From CAZFCK01 sp964517355 (GTDB lineage: Bacteria > Desulfobacterota > Desulfovibrionia > Desulfovibrionales > Desulfovibrionaceae): a stretch of 12,512 nt of DNA. A model generated the notes under the pieces. The model had not been told where the DNA came from. It saw nothing but the letters and a program-made list of their open reading frames with translations, and searched no databases. Below are positions 1 through 8,190 of the stretch, one piece after another. Location: contig CAZFCK010000138.1 in the NCBI GenBank assembly GCA_964517355.1, forward strand, positions 1-12,512, in the 5' to 3' direction. Both the position numbers and the translations under genes were made by a program. Numbering within the stretch: position 1 is the stretch's first letter; each line of letters opens with the position of its first letter.

Positions 1-25
1 CGCAATGTGGGAATGACTTGTTTTT

Positions 26-119
26 CCGAGGGGAAAACCAGCGCTGCCATCTTCAGCCCTAAGGCGCGATACAACCGCGCCCAAGGGCTGAAGTTCTTGA
101 AAGAGGTTCTTCCCCTCGG
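26..119. repeat. Nested inverted repeat (cruciform-like)
   Basis: Three paired segments are nested. CCGAGGGGAA at 26-35 pairs with TTCCCCTCGG at 110-119. CTTCAGCCCT at 51-60 pairs with AGGGCTGAAG at 84-93. GGCGCG at 63-68 pairs with CGCGCC at 76-81, around a 7-base loop. The two inner arms form one long stem with a small 2-by-2 internal loop. An 8-base palindrome, CAGCGCTG, lies at 39-46. No T-run directly follows the inner stem, so it is not a standard terminator. It could be a mobile-element end, a structured RNA or a factor-dependent stop. Pairing is seen directly; function is unknown. Confidence 0.6.
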
Positions 120-188
120 GCTCCCCTTTCCAGAACTTTTTATATAACACCATGTTATTACAAGCTAAGTCTTTGGAAGGGGGTTCAG

Positions 189-221
189 GGGGAAAACCTT
201 TCTACAGAAAGGTTTCGCCCC
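189..221. terminator. Strong hairpin, possible terminator of an upstream unit
   Basis: AAACCTTTC at 194-202 pairs perfectly with GAAAGGTTT at 207-215 around the loop TACA. GGGG at 189-192 extends the pairing with CCCC at 218-221. A smaller repeat, CCGAA at 220-224 with TTCGG at 231-235, overlaps its 3' side. Hairpins of this style are, from memory, frequent between genes in Desulfovibrio-type genomes, which is the main hint at the host. No clear U-tract follows, so termination is inferred from stem strength and position only. Confidence 0.4.
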
Positions 222-273
222 GAAGGCACTTTCGGAGTAAAGGAAATAACCACATATTTTTAATTGTGATTGA

Positions 274-309
274 CGATATTGATAGAATATCGAAAGCAAA
301 GAATCGATA
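274..309. promoter_or_regulatory. Operator-like palindrome before the operon
   Basis: CGATATT at 274-280 and AATATCG at 286-292 form a perfect 7-base inverted repeat with a 5-base spacer. A third half-site, CGATA, lies at 305-309, ten bases before the first start codon. The palindrome overlaps TAGAAT at 283-288, which resembles a -10 box; a -35 box at the right distance (TTAATT, 260-265) is weak. The arrangement suits a repressor site over the operon promoter. No regulator gene is visible in the window, unless the first gene acts as one. Confidence 0.35.
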
Positions 310-318
310 CTCAACATT

Positions 319-1707
319 ATGCCAATTGAAAACGGTGTCCGTGTGCAATTTACAGAAATACTACACAAACATTTCCCAAATGGAATCCGGCCAAATTCCA
401 TTATAGATTTGAACAAGCTGAAGAAGTATTACTTTGAAAAAGCAGGCAAGTGCATCTCGGACGATGTAACTGATATTTCGTGTGCAATAAAAAATGCAGG
501 CATTCAGCACGGTGATAAAGTTTATGTTCTATCCGCACAAGACAAACAACATATAACTTGTCTTGTGGACAAATTACAAGAAAATGGAAACCGCATATTA
601 TATTATGACGAATTCTACAACGTCCATGCTGATTTTTTTCAAGAAATGCAAATTTTTTCGTCCGAGCTGCTCCAGCCTATTCTCTCGGAACTCTTTCCAT
701 CCTTAAAATTTTATTCAACAGATTGTAGAATAGATGCACATACGACCGTGGAGTCTGAAATTTTGCGTTGTTTTGAAACAGCAGTGATCTTGTCATGCAA
801 AGACTTGAAGAAAATGTTGCCATACATACCTATCACGACCATAAAGCAAACCTTGTCGCGCGCTAGTGAGTTTATTAATGTCAGTGAAGGCGTGTACACA
901 CATGTTTCTAAGATTAATTTCGACAAATCCGAATGCCATGAAGTTTGCGAGAAGATTGAAAAGGAAATCACCTCGAATGGATTCGCACCACTTGCTTCAA
1001 TAGCAATTGCCGCATGCACGGAACTGAACCCCGAGCTTACCGAAACTGCTATCAAAAATGGAATGGTTAGGAAGTTTCTTGGCAGCCGCTTTAAGAGGCG
1101 CGGCAATATTGTTACATCGAAAGAAACCACAGCAAACGCCACAGCAATTTTCGAAAATTTTTGCCGTACTCATGATCGTCTAACCTTGAAAGAGCTGTTT
1201 GATTTCGAAGAAGACATCAACGGTAAGCGCTACACTCGATCGCTCTTCACAGCCTATAATATAATGGTTCGTATCGACAGAGATACTTTTATTGCTGACG
1301 GTGAAATTCAATTCGATGTCGGCGCTACGGATAACGCCCTCGGCCGATTCTTCCACGGAGAAGTCATCCCGCTTCGGGCGGTATCAAGCTTCATGTCGTT
1401 TCCTTATATTGAAAGATATCAATGGAATTTATTCCTACTGGAAAGCTACTGCCGGAGATTTAGCAACCGATTCAGTTTTCAATGCCTTTCGGTTAGCAGC
1501 AAAAGCGTTGGCGCCATAATCAAGAAGTCTGCAAATTTTTGTAATTATACCGAAGCGCTTGCCACTGCTGTTGCAGCGCAATCTATCAAGATAACGACGA
1601 CAAGCGTTGCAGATTTTTTGTTTCACAGCGGCTATATCGCTCGTCGAACGGGATTTGTCGAAGGCGTTGTCGAACGTGCGCGCCTACTGAGAGAAAGGAT
1701 TAGTTAG
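319..1707 (+). CDS. Uncharacterised 462-aa protein, first gene of the BREX-4 operon, probable winged-helix segments
   Basis: I do not recognise a named family. The protein looks soluble, with no signal peptide or membrane segment. Two segments have the helix-helix-wing look of winged-helix DNA-binding domains: about residues 150-197 (LPYIP, then a helix, then GVYTHV) and about 205-270, which ends in a basic stretch (RFKRRG near 257-262). The last 94 residues begin with WNLFLLESYCRRF (from W369) and are mostly helical. ATG at 319 is the only good start: an in-frame stop lies at 283-285 and no ATG, GTG or TTG lies between. No Shine-Dalgarno motif precedes it, so initiation may be weak or leaderless. 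The stop is only 4 bases before brxP, which implies one transcript and a linked function. It could be a DNA-binding BREX accessory, a regulator or a target-recognition factor; this is inference. Confidence 0.8.
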   Translation: MPIENGVRVQFTEILHKHFPNGIRPNSIIDLNKLKKYYFEKAGKCISDDVTDISCAIKNAGIQHGDKVYVLSAQDKQHITCLVDKLQENGNRILYYDEFYNVHADFFQEMQIFSSELLQPILSELFPSLKFYSTDCRIDAHTTVESEILRCFETAVILSCKDLKKMLPYIPITTIKQTLSRASEFINVSEGVYTHVSKINFDKSECHEVCEKIEKEITSNGFAPLASIAIAACTELNPELTETAIKNGMVRKFLGSRFKRRGNIVTSKETTANATAIFENFCRTHDRLTLKELFDFEEDINGKRYTRSLFTAYNIMVRIDRDTFIADGEIQFDVGATDNALGRFFHGEVIPLRAVSSFMSFPYIERYQWNLFLLESYCRRFSNRFSFQCLSVSSKSVGAIIKKSANFCNYTEALATAVAAQSIKITTTSVADFLFHSGYIARRTGFVEGVVERARLLRERIS

Positions 1708-1711
1708 GGTA

Positions 1712-3988
1712 ATGTACGCATACACACACGATATACAGACTGGCGGGCTGCTACTCAACGATAGCACGCCTACTTTTTCCAAAGAACCACGCCCAGTATA
1801 TTATCAAGAGCTCGATATTCTTGGTTTCAACAAACACTACAACTATGCAAAGCAAGATGATTTCCCATACATGTGGGCAGAGGCACACACCTATTTGTAT
1901 CGCGGACAAGTTATCGCGAAAACGAAAGGAGGATCCCTCTACACAGCGCCTGAGCTGATTCTTGCCCTTACGACGGATGGGAAACAGGTCCTACCTGATG
2001 GCGAAACGCTACGCCCTGTCGACATCGAGACAATGGTCAATAAAAACAGTGAACTACTTGAAGTTGTCGAGCAAAGTACGTTAAAAAGAATTTATGATAT
2101 CTATAAACGCTACTACAAGAAGCTCGATTGTTTCCATGTCGCTTTTTCAGGCGGCAAAGACAGTATTGTTCTGCTTGACCTTGTAAAAAGAGCTTTGCCC
2201 AAAAGTGGATTTGTCGTCGTATTCGGCGATACGGGTATGGAATTCCCGGATACGTATGATGCTGTCGACAAGGTGGAAGCGCAATGCCGCAGCGAAAAAA
2301 TAGAGTTCTATCGCGCAGCATCCCACATCAAACCGGCGGAAAGCTGGAGGCTCTTCGGCCCTCCGTCGCGTGTCCTCCGCTGGTGCTGTTCTGTGCATAA
2401 ATCTGCCCCGCAAACTATATTGTTGCGCGAACTTTTTGGAAAAATCAACTATGCTGGGTTGGCATTCGTTGGCGTTCGCGCCCATGAAAGTGCGGCACGC
2501 GCAGATTACGATTATGAAAACTTTGGAAAAAAACAACGAGGACAGTATTCTCATAACTCGATTTTGGATTGGTCTTCCGCTGAAGTCTGGATGTATATTT
2601 ATGCTCATAATCTTTTTGTCAATAAAGCATACAAAAAGGGGCACTCGAGGGTTGGTTGCTTGTTTTGTCCTATGGGGGGGGGGAAAGCGGATTACTTTCG
2701 AAACCACAGCTATCCTGAGCAAGTCAAGGTATTTACTGATATCATCAGAGAAGCTGTAGACGAAAGTAGCATATCCGATTACGAGAGTTACATGGCAAAT
2801 GGTGGTTGGGGAGCTCGACGGAGTGGACGAGATTTGAAGAACAGACAATCACCGTACCAGGAAGAAACAATAGGAAAAACTTTACAGATAACGGTAAGCC
2901 AGCCTATTCAAAACTGGCAAGAATGGCTTAATACTCTGGATTCACTACCGTTTAATTATTCAATTGAAGCAGCGAAAGACAAATGCATTGTTAAAATGCC
3001 AGTGCATATGGACAGGACTCCTTATGCCAAACAGTTGAAGCAAGTGATGTTGAAAGTGGCCTACTGTGTCGGGTGCGGAGCATGTGAAGCAAATTGTCGC
3101 AATGGATGCATCTCATTCAAACACGGTCTACGCATAGCTGATTGTGTTCATTGTGGGCAGTGTCATGTTATTCCATGCGGCTGTTATGTTGCAGATTCTC
3201 TGAAAAGACCTATGGAAGGTAAACGGATGAGAAGTTTAAACACCTTTGAAGAGCATGCACCTAAACCAGAATGGGTTTCTGACTTTTTTGAAAGACAAGA
3301 TGCTTTTTTGCAAGACAACGGACTAGGCCCGAACCAGCAGACCAAATTTAAGCGTTTTTTAAGAGACGCTTCGCTTATAGACAAAAGCAATGTAACTTCT
3401 TTTGCTAAAAAAATAATTAATATTGGATGGGGAAGTGAACAGGCGTGGGGTTTAATCCTTGTGCAGCTCGTGAACAATAATCCTCAGATGCGGTGGTACG
3501 TGGACAACCTTTTGATAGGCGTAAGCTATCCACGCAAAAATATAGAGGAAAAGCTCATGAGCCTTGGTCTTAGCGAAAAGATGGCTAAAGCCATCGTGTC
3601 TTCCTTCAACCGTCTTAGCGATCTTCCTCTAGGCAAAAAATTGAACTTCGGTACGGTTACCAAAAAAGGCAGACAGATCGACACACTCATCCGCAGTAAG
3701 TCCTCACTCGAAGACAACCGAGTTATTTTGTATTCCCTTTATAAATTTGCCGAGGCCTGCAACGGATACTACCAGTTCACACTGAGCCGTCTGCTTGACT
3801 ATTCTGTCGAATCGCGCGGGATCAGTCCCGCGCGGATTTTCGGATTTGATCGAGACGACATGGAACGCTTCCTAAATGGACTTTCCGCAAAATATCCTGA
3901 GTTCATAAACGCCACATTCACGCACGATCTCGATAAGATCACTCTCCGCGAGGAGAAAACGTCAGCAGATGTCCTCAACCTGTTTTAG
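1712..3988 (+). CDS. brxP: BrxP, PAPS-reductase-like iron-sulfur protein of BREX type 4
   Basis: This is the signature protein of BREX type 4, related to PAPS/APS reductases and to DndC/SspD of DNA phosphorothioation. The PP-loop SGGKDS lies at residues 146-151, followed by FGDTGMEF at 171-178. A CC pair (C225, C226) and a later CxxC (C316, C319) match the APS-reductase pattern for one [4Fe-4S] cluster. A ferredoxin-like segment follows: C452, C455, C458, C462 and C466, then C478, C481, C484, C489 and C491, enough for two more clusters. The last 250 or so residues are uncharacterised. The likely chemistry is ATP-dependent activation and sulfur transfer or reduction; a sulfur mark on DNA is inferred, not shown. 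The start has a partial ribosome site (TTAGGG) overlapping the previous stop. A ten-G tract at codons 321-324 can shift the frame. A further 14 bases separate it from brxC. Confidence 0.9.
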   Translation: MYAYTHDIQTGGLLLNDSTPTFSKEPRPVYYQELDILGFNKHYNYAKQDDFPYMWAEAHTYLYRGQVIAKTKGGSLYTAPELILALTTDGKQVLPDGETLRPVDIETMVNKNSELLEVVEQSTLKRIYDIYKRYYKKLDCFHVAFSGGKDSIVLLDLVKRALPKSGFVVVFGDTGMEFPDTYDAVDKVEAQCRSEKIEFYRAASHIKPAESWRLFGPPSRVLRWCCSVHKSAPQTILLRELFGKINYAGLAFVGVRAHESAARADYDYENFGKKQRGQYSHNSILDWSSAEVWMYIYAHNLFVNKAYKKGHSRVGCLFCPMGGGKADYFRNHSYPEQVKVFTDIIREAVDESSISDYESYMANGGWGARRSGRDLKNRQSPYQEETIGKTLQITVSQPIQNWQEWLNTLDSLPFNYSIEAAKDKCIVKMPVHMDRTPYAKQLKQVMLKVAYCVGCGACEANCRNGCISFKHGLRIADCVHCGQCHVIPCGCYVADSLKRPMEGKRMRSLNTFEEHAPKPEWVSDFFERQDAFLQDNGLGPNQQTKFKRFLRDASLIDKSNVTSFAKKIINIGWGSEQAWGLILVQLVNNNPQMRWYVDNLLIGVSYPRKNIEEKLMSLGLSEKMAKAIVSSFNRLSDLPLGKKLNFGTVTKKGRQIDTLIRSKSSLEDNRVILYSLYKFAEACNGYYQFTLSRLLDYSVESRGISPARIFGFDRDDMERFLNGLSAKYPEFINATFTHDLDKITLREEKTSADVLNLF
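2674..2683 (+). repeat. Ten-G homopolymer inside brxP, candidate phase-variation tract
   Basis: Ten consecutive G residues encode the end of M321 and three GGG glycines, right after the CxxC-P of the reductase domain. The present length keeps brxP open. Nine Gs would lead to TAG at 2757-2759 and eleven Gs to TGA at 2716-2718 (present numbering), both before the ferredoxin segment. Such tracts mutate by slipped-strand pairing. The tract is seen directly; switching is inferred. Confidence 0.75.
3813..3834. repeat. Perfect 9-base GC hairpin inside the 3' part of brxP
   Basis: CGCGCGGGA at 3813-3821 pairs exactly with TCCCGCGCG at 3826-3834 around the loop TCAG. GATTTT follows at once. It encodes part of the segment SRGISPARIF, so it may simply reflect coding constraint. 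Its stability and the short T-run make it look like a weak intrinsic terminator or an RNA-processing site upstream of brxC. Confidence 0.5.
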
Positions 3989-4002
3989 CGACGGAAAGGG
4001 CA

Positions 4003-7000
4003 ATGAATAACTACAGCGAATATTTTGAAATCGACGAGAGCTACTGGCCGGAAATCAATCCCAGTTCCATCAAAGACCCGTTGAATAGATGGGAAAAAAC
4101 TTACCCCCATGAGACCTTTGTCGGCCTTCTGAAAGCAACAGAGCGCATGCTCGCTCGAGGGGCGAACAATGACAAGAAAGGCATCTGGATAGAGGGAGCT
4201 TACGGCACCGGTAAATCTCGTGTCGCCTGGACGCTGAAAAACCTCCTCGAGTGCTCTGACGACGCTCTGATGGCGTACTTTAATGAATACCCGGCATTAC
4301 AGGCCGAGCCTGACTTGCGTGACAAGTTGCTTGGACACAAACAGGGTAAGGTCATAACAGCTTACCGTTACGCATCTGGCGGTATCGACAACGACCGTGC
4401 CCTTATCATGGCTGTCTATGACAGCGTTACCAGGGCGCTCAAGGACGCTGGCGTGATTTACAAGGGTGAGAACGCACTGCGAGGCAGTGTTGCGTTATGG
4501 CTTTCAGACGAGGCAAACAAGGCCTTTTTTGAAACGCTTATTGCTTTGCCTGAGTACAGAGGTCTAGGCAGCTTCGCGGGGAAATCCGTCGACGATATCA
4601 TTAATTTGCTGAAAAACGTGAACGCCAACGTTGACACATTGATGGGTGATATCTTCTCGCTTGCGGAACATCGTGGAATAAACGCACTTACTACAAACAT
4701 GGATGAACTGATTGCGTGGCTCACGGATATTATCGATCATAACGGACTCAAAGCTATTGTGTTTGTGTGGGACGAGTTCTCAGCATATTTCAAGAAAAAC
4801 CGCACTTCCCTTGACGAATTTCAGAAACTCGCCGAGTTTTCGAATTTAAAGCCGTTCTATTTGATGATTGTCACCCATATGTCTGGATCATTATTTAGCG
4901 AGAAGGACCAGACCGGCAAGATTGTCCGCGACCGTTTTGTCTGCAGGGAGATTGAGCTTCCCGACTCCATCGCCTTTGAGTTGATCCGGCACGCCCTCAG
5001 GGTTAACCTTAGCCAGCAGGAGATATGGGAGACGCTGGCCGATGATCTGAACAGCCGAATGCCCTTTGCTCGCGAGGCGGTACGAAAAACCGTATGGAAA
5101 GGTTCGAATTCGGGCGATGATGTTCTGAAGGGCATGTTGCCACTTCATCCGCTTGCGGCTTTACTGCTTAAAAATATTTCAACTGCATTTGCATCCAACC
5201 AGCGTAGCATGTTCAACTTCATCAAGAACGCGGAAACTGAAAATCTTCAGGCGTTCCAGTGGTTCATCGACAGCCACAGCCCTGATAACGGCGACATTCT
5301 GAGTATCGACTACCTGTGGAACTTCTTCTACGAAAAAGGGACAGATGAATTCGGCACAGGTTCGGGCAGAACCAATCTTGACTCTATCATCCGCACCATC
5401 CTTGATACCTACCCGAAAAATGAAGACCGGCTGAACACCGAGCAAAAGCGGATATTGAAAACAGTGCTGATGATGCAAGCCATCAGCCAAAAGCTCGGCG
5501 ATAGCGTTGAATTGTTCTTGCCTACCGAGCAAAATATCAACCATGCCTTTGAGGGTACTGATTTCGAACAAAACAGGGCTGTTAACATTATCAAAAACCA
5601 GTTGGTAAAAGACGGTATCCTTTATGCCAAGCCTATGGGCAACGGCAAGGTCCAATACGCCGCCGCAGCCGTTTCGGGTGATCAGGCACAGATCGACAAT
5701 CTCAAGAAACGCATCGAAAGCGAGACAAAAACCGCGTCGTTGCTATTAAAAGGGGATCTTGCCTCCTCACTTCCCTTGAACGCTGCACTCCGTTTTCGGT
5801 ACGATATCGCTCCTGTTACGATTGAGAATTTTACAGCGTCAATAAATAGAATCACAAATGAGAGGGCAACCTACAAAATCCGGGCGGTGTTGTCGTTTGC
5901 ACGCAATGACGAGGAGCAAAATAAAATTCGTATACTTATTAAAGGTGCGGTCAATGACGCTCGCTACAAGGAGCTTGTATTCGTTGATGCTTCGTCGACT
6001 GTGCTTGGAGGGGAGCGTTTTGGGCAATGGGTCGAGTGTGCCGCCAACGAAGAATATTGGAGAGCAAAAGATGGAAAACTTGCCGACGAAATGTCTCGCA
6101 AGGCGAAAGAAATCCTCGAAGACTGGAAAATCGATGTAGCGAATGGGACATTTACTGTTTATTCGGCTTACGCCAAAAATGGTGAGCCGTTCGGTGGCGC
6201 TTCCTCCGCTCTCTCTGCGCTTTTAAATTCAGTGATTCGTAACTATCCATTTTCTTTTGACAATGCAAAGATAAGCGACAATCTATATCTTGCATCTGGG
6301 CTGCTGTCAGGCGCAAAGTATGGCATCACAGAAACATGCGGAGGTGTGTTCCAGCAAACATCCATAGTCCCCTTGATGCAAGGCGTATGGCAAGTAGATC
6401 GTTATTGGGAGTCAGCTCCTACTTTGCCGCTTTCAAAACTGAAACTAAAAGTAGATCAAGTAATAAAAGCCGCATTTGACAGCGATGAGCGGCGAATTTC
6501 TGTAGGAAGCGTATTTGACTTCTTAGAGGAGCATGGCTTTATGCCGTGCAATATTTATGCTTTTCTGACTGGATTTCTCCTTAAAGAATATTCCGTGGAT
6601 ACCTATCGCTACAGTGACGGGGACACTGGCGACAAAATGAGTATTGAGAAGTTAGCTGAGATTGTCGGAGAATATGTCAAACATAAAAATACGCCGATTC
6701 CGCGTTATAAAGACAAGTTTATCGCAGTTATGAGCAAAGAGCAGATAGCATTTGTGGGCTTTGCAAATGCTGTTTTCAACATACCTGACAACCTGTCTGT
6801 TGAACAAACCGCGATACGCATTCGCTCCAAGTTAAAAGACTTGGGGTATCCGATTTGGTGTTTCAGGGAAATTGACACTCAAGGCCTTGATGTTTTCATA
6901 GACAAACTCGCCGCACTCGCAAATTCAAACAGTGGAGGCGAAAGCGTCGCGAAAATTGCCGACGCTCTCGGCCTTATGTCACTGAGCATACCTTCAGCCG

Positions 7001-8190
7001 CAGGAAACCTCGCTGCACTTCTCACAAAAGATAATGCGCAAAAAGCAATTACAGAATTTTTGAACGTCTTTGAAAATGGAGATATATTAAGACTTGCCAA
7101 AAAGATCAATACACAAAACGTGTTACTTGACGTAAAACGCCATGTCGGATCTAAGGAAGCGTTATGGCTGTGGCACCAAGAGACGGGAGAACATGAGCTT
7201 CGTAAGTTGCTCACGGACTATAAAATTGTCATTGCGAGCAATCGCATCATTACAAAGACGTCATCCCTTACGGATTGTATTGCCGAATGGCGTGCAAAAG
7301 CAAAGACGATAAGAATCCCCAGCTCTGCATTGGTCTCAGAAGTTCCTGCGTTGAAAACTTTTCTTCATTTCCTGAGTGATATAGTTGCAACCGGGGACAT
7401 CGCCTATGACAAGCGAAGCAAATTCCTTACTGAACTTGAAAATAACGAAAGTGCTATCGGCGACTTCTTTTCAAAGAAGATATCCATTTTTATTGATATT
7501 TATTCTTTCCATCTCACAGGATTCAACGAGAGTGATATCAATGTGTTGTATTCAAGATTGCCAGTAACATCATTCGGATCGGACAAATCTGATTTCGAAA
7601 AGATTGTTTCTTCCGAGGCTGGAAAAATTAGAAAAGAACAAGCAAAGTACAAATTACAACAATTATGGGAAGAGAAAACATCATCAAGAACACCGAAAGA
7701 CTGGTCCACAAAAAACAGAACTCCCATCCTTTCCCTTGTACCAATAACGCTTCACAGGGACGCCCGACGAGCATTCGGGGCAATCAATCGAATTAACCCC
7801 GAGGAGACGGAGGTGCAATTCGCTTTGGAGTTTATCCAACGTAAAGCGACATTCCTCTCTGACCTTAGCGACAAATCAAAAACAGATGCCGCATTTATCC
7901 GTGACGTCATAGGGCGCTTCATGCCGGTGTTACCCAATGCTGACGAGGTCCGCTCACGGCTTGAAGCTGTCGTCACAACACTTCCCTACGATTGGTACGG
8001 CGATCCTGCCGTGCTACGTGAGGTGGAGAGGTTCGCTCAGGCCAGATATAATCAAGGAGGAAGCGATAAGGTTCTCCTTCGAATCGAAAAAATGGATGCC
8101 GATCGAGCCAAGGATTACCTGAAACGGCTTGTTAAAGACAATATGAATGTGGGCATCGAGATTATTTCGGAAGACGGGAGCGATGAGTGA
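4003..8190 (+). CDS. brxC: BrxC, giant P-loop ATPase of BREX
   Basis: BrxC (also called PglY) is the large ATPase common to BREX systems, usually 1,100-1,400 residues; this one has 1395. Its role is not fully known, but it is needed for defence and probably acts with the marking and PglZ proteins on DNA. The Walker A motif GAYGTGKS lies at residues 65-72 and Walker B IVFVWDEF at 252-259, with acidic D257 and E258. A sensor-like segment, MIVTHMSG, follows at about 288-295. The remaining 1,100 residues are mainly helical with no motif I can name. A good ribosome site, GGAAAGG at 3993-3999, precedes ATG 4003. The 3' end overlaps pglZ by four bases (GTGA), a sign of translational coupling. The BREX assignment rests on size, N-terminal P-loop and operon position. 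Confidence 0.88.
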   Translation: MNNYSEYFEIDESYWPEINPSSIKDPLNRWEKTYPHETFVGLLKATERMLARGANNDKKGIWIEGAYGTGKSRVAWTLKNLLECSDDALMAYFNEYPALQAEPDLRDKLLGHKQGKVITAYRYASGGIDNDRALIMAVYDSVTRALKDAGVIYKGENALRGSVALWLSDEANKAFFETLIALPEYRGLGSFAGKSVDDIINLLKNVNANVDTLMGDIFSLAEHRGINALTTNMDELIAWLTDIIDHNGLKAIVFVWDEFSAYFKKNRTSLDEFQKLAEFSNLKPFYLMIVTHMSGSLFSEKDQTGKIVRDRFVCREIELPDSIAFELIRHALRVNLSQQEIWETLADDLNSRMPFAREAVRKTVWKGSNSGDDVLKGMLPLHPLAALLLKNISTAFASNQRSMFNFIKNAETENLQAFQWFIDSHSPDNGDILSIDYLWNFFYEKGTDEFGTGSGRTNLDSIIRTILDTYPKNEDRLNTEQKRILKTVLMMQAISQKLGDSVELFLPTEQNINHAFEGTDFEQNRAVNIIKNQLVKDGILYAKPMGNGKVQYAAAAVSGDQAQIDNLKKRIESETKTASLLLKGDLASSLPLNAALRFRYDIAPVTIENFTASINRITNERATYKIRAVLSFARNDEEQNKIRILIKGAVNDARYKELVFVDASSTVLGGERFGQWVECAANEEYWRAKDGKLADEMSRKAKEILEDWKIDVANGTFTVYSAYAKNGEPFGGASSALSALLNSVIRNYPFSFDNAKISDNLYLASGLLSGAKYGITETCGGVFQQTSIVPLMQGVWQVDRYWESAPTLPLSKLKLKVDQVIKAAFDSDERRISVGSVFDFLEEHGFMPCNIYAFLTGFLLKEYSVDTYRYSDGDTGDKMSIEKLAEIVGEYVKHKNTPIPRYKDKFIAVMSKEQIAFVGFANAVFNIPDNLSVEQTAIRIRSKLKDLGYPIWCFREIDTQGLDVFIDKLAALANSNSGGESVAKIADALGLMSLSIPSAAGNLAALLTKDNAQKAITEFLNVFENGDILRLAKKINTQNVLLDVKRHVGSKEALWLWHQETGEHELRKLLTDYKIVIASNRIITKTSSLTDCIAEWRAKAKTIRIPSSALVSEVPALKTFLHFLSDIVATGDIAYDKRSKFLTELENNESAIGDFFSKKISIFIDIYSFHLTGFNESDINVLYSRLPVTSFGSDKSDFEKIVSSEAGKIRKEQAKYKLQQLWEEKTSSRTPKDWSTKNRTPILSLVPITLHRDARRAFGAINRINPEETEVQFALEFIQRKATFLSDLSDKSKTDAAFIRDVIGRFMPVLPNADEVRSRLEAVVTTLPYDWYGDPAVLREVERFAQARYNQGGSDKVLLRIEKMDADRAKDYLKRLVKDNMNVGIEIISEDGSDE

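Larger units (their letters stand above)
1..318. other. Gene-free leader region with inverted repeats
   Basis: No open frame here looks like a real protein: the short frames that cross it run through inverted repeats and overlap the first real gene. The first 240 bases are GC-rich and full of inverted repeats. Bases 241-318 turn AT-rich and probably hold the operon promoter. No tRNA or rRNA pattern was seen. The region may be the tail of an upstream transcription unit whose gene lies outside the window. Confidence 0.6.

Noticed and set aside
26..119. Possible tRNA or structured RNA gene
   Set aside because: The stems do not form a cloverleaf, and no T-loop or anticodon arm could be placed; kept only as an inverted repeat.
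152..406. Short plus-strand frame running from the leader into the first gene
   Set aside because: It is built from the hairpin repeat at 189-221, overlaps the 462-codon gene in another frame and lacks a ribosome site.
2147..2848. Minus-strand open frame of 233 codons across brxP
   Set aside because: It lies wholly antisense to the PP-loop and CxxC coding part of brxP, has no recognisable motif and no ribosome site that I can see; it is a shadow.
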